Assembly: GCA_041572755.1 (NCBI GenBank)
Contig: JBFFRY010000052.1
Span: 1 to 8,069 of the forward strand
Source: JBFELU01 sp041572755
Lineage (GTDB): Bacteria; Actinomycetota; Acidimicrobiia; Spongiisociales; UBA11373
Reading direction: 5' to 3'
Length of the DNA: 8,069 nt
In this document: positions 6,043-8,069 of the stretch, piece by piece
How the letters are laid out: the number at the start of each line of letters is the position of its first letter
Position numbering within the stretch: position 1 is the first letter of the stretch
Notes under the pieces: model-generated
Seen by the model: the letters and a program-made list of their open reading frames with translations, nothing else
What the model was told of the DNA's origin: nothing
The model's database searches: none
Translations under genes and position numbers: made by a program

Positions 6043-7696
6043 AGGCCTCCTCCTTCACGAACAACAGCACGTGGCCGGGGCACTCGCTGGTGCACACCCC
6101 ACACCCCTTGCAGTAGTCGAAATCGAAGACCGGCCCGTCGTCCCAGGTGATGGCGGCGTCGGGGCAGAACACGAAACAGGTGCCGCACGAGTTGCAGTAC
6201 CCGCAGGAGAAGCACCGTTCGATCTCGGCGAGGGCGGCGGCGGCCACGATGGTGGCCGTCTCCTCGGTGAACCCGGCCGCCAGGCGTTCCTCCGGTGACA
6301 GCTCCGGCGTGTCGATACGGGGGAGAGGGGGGAACGTCGCCCGGTTGACGGCGGCCGGCCCGATGGCCTCGGCCCGCTCCTCCAGCATCCACAGCGGGAT
6401 CTCGTACCCGCCCCCGATGCGGGTGTTGATGGCATCGACGGCCCGCCGACCCCAGGCGATCGCATCCACCACGGTGGCCGGGCCGGTGGCCAGGTCCCCG
6501 CCCACGAAGATGCGCTCGTCGAGGGTCTCCCCGTGAGGCCCGACGGCGATCCACCCGTCGCCGCCCTGCAGATCCGGCGGCAGCAGCTCCACCTCGGCTC
6601 GTTCCCCGACGGCGGTGAAGATCGCATCGAAGGTGAGCGATCGCATCTCGCCGGTCGCTTCGGGGCGGGGACGGCCGGAATCGTCGGGATCCCCGAGCCG
6701 CATGGCCTCGACGCTCACCGACAGCCCGGCAGGAACCTTGGCCACCGAGCGGGGCTGGGTGAGAAACTCGAAGCGAACCCCGTCGGCCGCCGCCGCGGCG
6801 CATTCCTCGGTGATGGCCGGCATCTCCGCCTCGGTGCGGCGGTAGAGGACGGTCACCGCGCCCCCGAGACGCCGCAGCGCCCGGGCCACATCCATGGCGG
6901 TGTTGCCCCCGCCGATCACCGCGCAGTGCTCGCCGGGGAGCTCGGCGGTTCCGTCGGCCAGCCTTTCGAGGAACTCGAGACCGGACTCGGTGAGGCTCTC
7001 GCCGTCGATCCCGAGGGCGGTTCCCACTCCGGCACCGACGGCGGCGAAGACGGCGTCGAAGTCCTGCTCCAGGCCCTCGAGGGTGATGTCGGCGCCGAGG
7101 CAGGTGTCGGTGCGGAACTCGACACCGAGGCGGGCCAGCCGCTCGACTTCGTCGTCGACGACCGCCGCCGGGAGCCGGTACTCGGGGATCCCGTAGCGGA
7201 GCATCCCGCCCGGCCGGGGACGCCGCTCGAACACCGTGACGGCGTGCCCGGAGCGGCGCAGGTAGTAGGCGGCCGACAGACCGGCCGGTCCCGAGCCCAC
7301 CACCGCCACTCGCCGGCCCGTCGCCGTCTCGGGAACGGGGTCGGGAAGACCCCGCGCCTCGTCGCCCAGGAAGCGCTCCAGGGCCCGGATCGCCAGCGGG
7401 GCGTCGTTGCGATTGCAGGCGTCCTCGCAGGGATGAGGGCACACCCGCCCGGTGATGCGGGGGAAGGGGTTGCGAAGGGTGAAGGTGGCGTAGGCGGCGG
7501 CCGGGTCGCCCCCGGCCAGCTCGTGGAGGTAGCGGGGGATAGGCACCGCCGCCGGGCACGACTCGGTGCAGGGAGACCGGCTCTCCACCTTGATGGGGCG
7601 CATGTTGCGCCACGCGCCGGTCTTGAGGACCGTGCTGCTGACGGCGGTGGAGACCGGGATCTCCGGGTACTCGTCGACGTGCTTGAACTCGGTCAC
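6035..7696 (-). CDS. GltD-like FAD/NAD(P) oxidoreductase fused to a two-cluster ferredoxin domain, 553 aa
   Basis: Predicted electron-transfer subunit linking the oxoacid oxidoreductase to NAD(P). Domains in order: an N-terminal GltD-type iron-sulfur domain (about 35-110) with Cys43, Cys47, Cys86, Cys90 and Cys94; an FAD Rossmann motif VVGSGPAGLSAAYYL (132-146); an NAD(P) motif IGGGNTAMDVARAL (261-274) followed by VTVLYRRTEAEMPA (281-294); the closing FAD motif VGGDLATGPATVVDAIAWG (398-416); and a C-terminal 2[4Fe-4S] domain (495-540). The last has CxxCxxCxxxCP (501-512) and CxxCxxCxxxCP (529-540), with two extra Cys (495, 498) in front. The YRR segment is usual in NADPH-binding GltD relatives, so NADP is a weak preference. 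The start is GTG at 7696 in a GTGA overlap with the gamma stop. The fused ferredoxin probably replaces the separate delta subunit. Relatives include NfnB/GltD, DsrL and the NADH-linked subunit of phenylglyoxylate dehydrogenase; I cannot decide among these. Confidence 0.9.
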   Translation of the reverse strand: MTEFKHVDEYPEIPVSTAVSSTVLKTGAWRNMRPIKVESRSPCTESCPAAVPIPRYLHELAGGDPAAAYATFTLRNPFPRITGRVCPHPCEDACNRNDAPLAIRALERFLGDEARGLPDPVPETATGRRVAVVGSGPAGLSAAYYLRRSGHAVTVFERRPRPGGMLRYGIPEYRLPAAVVDDEVERLARLGVEFRTDTCLGADITLEGLEQDFDAVFAAVGAGVGTALGIDGESLTESGLEFLERLADGTAELPGEHCAVIGGGNTAMDVARALRRLGGAVTVLYRRTEAEMPAITEECAAAAADGVRFEFLTQPRSVAKVPAGLSVSVEAMRLGDPDDSGRPRPEATGEMRSLTFDAIFTAVGERAEVELLPPDLQGGDGWIAVGPHGETLDERIFVGGDLATGPATVVDAIAWGRRAVDAINTRIGGGYEIPLWMLEERAEAIGPAAVNRATFPPLPRIDTPELSPEERLAAGFTEETATIVAAAALAEIERCFSCGYCNSCGTCFVFCPDAAITWDDGPVFDFDYCKGCGVCTSECPGHVLLFVKEEAYG

Positions 7697-8069
7697 AGCC
7701 GCACCTGCTCGTAGGCCTCGGTGGCGGCGGCCCGGTTCTCGGCGGCCCGAACCGGGACCTCCTCGTCGATCGCCTGGAGGAGGCTGTCGAGGTCGACCAG
7801 CCCGGTGGCCCGCACGAAGGCACCGAGGATGGCGGTGTTGACCACCGGCTGGGCCTCACTGCCGAGCCCGTGACGCACCGCGATGCCGGAGGCGTCGATG
7901 GTGGCGGTGCGGCATTCCCGGCCCAGGCCGAGCGTCTCGGGATCCTGGGCACGCGCGCCTTGATGGAGGGCCCGGTCTACGCCACGAAGCTGGCTGCGGT
8001 CGGGATCCAGCACATGATCCCCGGCTCCGAGGATCGCCACACAGTCGACCGGGTCATCTACGACGAGCT
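7693..8069 (-). CDS. 2-oxoacid:acceptor oxidoreductase gamma subunit, C-terminal part only
   Basis: The stop TGA (7695-7693) overlaps the next gene's GTG. Reading back from it, about 78 residues match the C-terminal half of PorG-type gamma subunits: TATIDASGIAVRHGLG, then VVNTAILGAFVRATGLVDLD, then LLQAIDEEV and a closing AENRAAATEAYEQV helix. Gamma subunits are normally about 180 residues and help assemble and stabilise the alpha-beta core. The reading frame stays open to the window edge, with a possible GTG at 8040. However, family resemblance fades to the right of about 7926, where the residues look like unrelated translation and third-position G/C drops (14 of 44 codons end in A or T by my count). 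In that stretch the opposite strand encodes a racemase piece instead. So only 7693 to about 7926 is supported as gamma, and the N-terminal 100 or so residues appear to be missing rather than just cut by the window. Confidence 0.75.
   Translation of the reverse strand, partial: LVVDDPVDCVAILGAGDHVLDPDRSQLRGVDRALHQGARAQDPETLGLGRECRTATIDASGIAVRHGLGSEAQPVVNTAILGAFVRATGLVDLDSLLQAIDEEVPVRAAENRAAATEAYEQVRL
7921..8069 (+). pseudogene. Internal fragment of an aspartate/glutamate racemase (opposite strand to gamma)
   Basis: In plus-strand frame 1, the bases encode about 49 residues reading AERLGILGTRALMEGPVY, then ATKLAAVGIQHMIPGSEDRH and TVDRVIYDEL. This matches, position by position, the middle of Asp/Glu racemases such as E. 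coli YgeA (remembered as [21 protein letters not shown], ending NQIIFEEL). The block follows the first catalytic half and precedes the second catalytic Cys motif (GCTE), which would lie past the edge. Only 4 of 49 codons end in A or T, like the genuine genes here. Upstream of about 7921 the frame runs on without stop but loses all resemblance, and the gamma subunit is encoded there on the other strand. So both ends of the racemase are missing from the window: the left by an abrupt junction, the right by the window edge. No start codon or ribosome site belongs to it. Whether it is a true genomic remnant or a chimeric end is unresolved. Confidence 0.72.

Noticed and set aside
6021..7952. 643-codon minus-strand frame across the flavoprotein gene
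   Set aside because: It is an Arg/Pro-rich frame-shifted shadow of the flavoprotein and gamma genes; all motifs (GSGPAG, GGGNTAMD, ferredoxin Cys) are in the other frame.

Overview
The window is very rich in G+C, with third codon positions almost all G or C in the genes. It has GTG starts, short start/stop overlaps and lipoproteins with a Thr-rich linker after the lipid-bearing cysteine. It also has an LCP (LytR-CpsA-Psr) cell-wall ligase with an actinobacterial-style multi-helix N-terminus. Together these suggest a high-GC actinomycete, perhaps of the Acidimicrobiia; this is an inference from style, not from a marker gene. No RNA gene, insertion sequence or CRISPR array was seen.

Left part (1-2359, minus strand): a probable envelope operon read right to left. 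It holds an LCP glycopolymer transferase of 540 residues, then a 169-residue lipoprotein, then the start of a second lipoprotein that leaves the window at base 1. Middle (2360-3839): a 175-bp divergent promoter region and a plus-strand gene for a secreted RTX-type calcium-binding repeat protein. It has ten nonapeptide repeats, a 63-residue linker and four more repeats. A perfect 10-bp hairpin at 3866-3889 lies between this gene and the next, convergent operon.

Right part (3899 to about 7926, minus strand): a tightly coupled operon for a 2-oxoacid:acceptor oxidoreductase. In transcription order it has the gamma subunit (C-terminal part only), a GltD-like flavoprotein fused to a two-cluster ferredoxin domain, the alpha subunit and the beta subunit. 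Adjacent genes overlap by 4 or 8 bases. Alpha, beta and gamma should oxidatively decarboxylate a 2-oxoacid to an acyl-CoA. The fused flavoprotein could carry the electrons to NAD(P) in place of a separate delta ferredoxin.

Right edge (about 7921-8069): the gamma subunit stops looking like its family, and the plus strand instead encodes a clear internal piece of an aspartate/glutamate racemase. This is an abrupt, antiparallel gene junction about 145 bases from the end. It is more likely a chimeric sequence end than biology, but it is the most surprising structure in the window and should be checked first.
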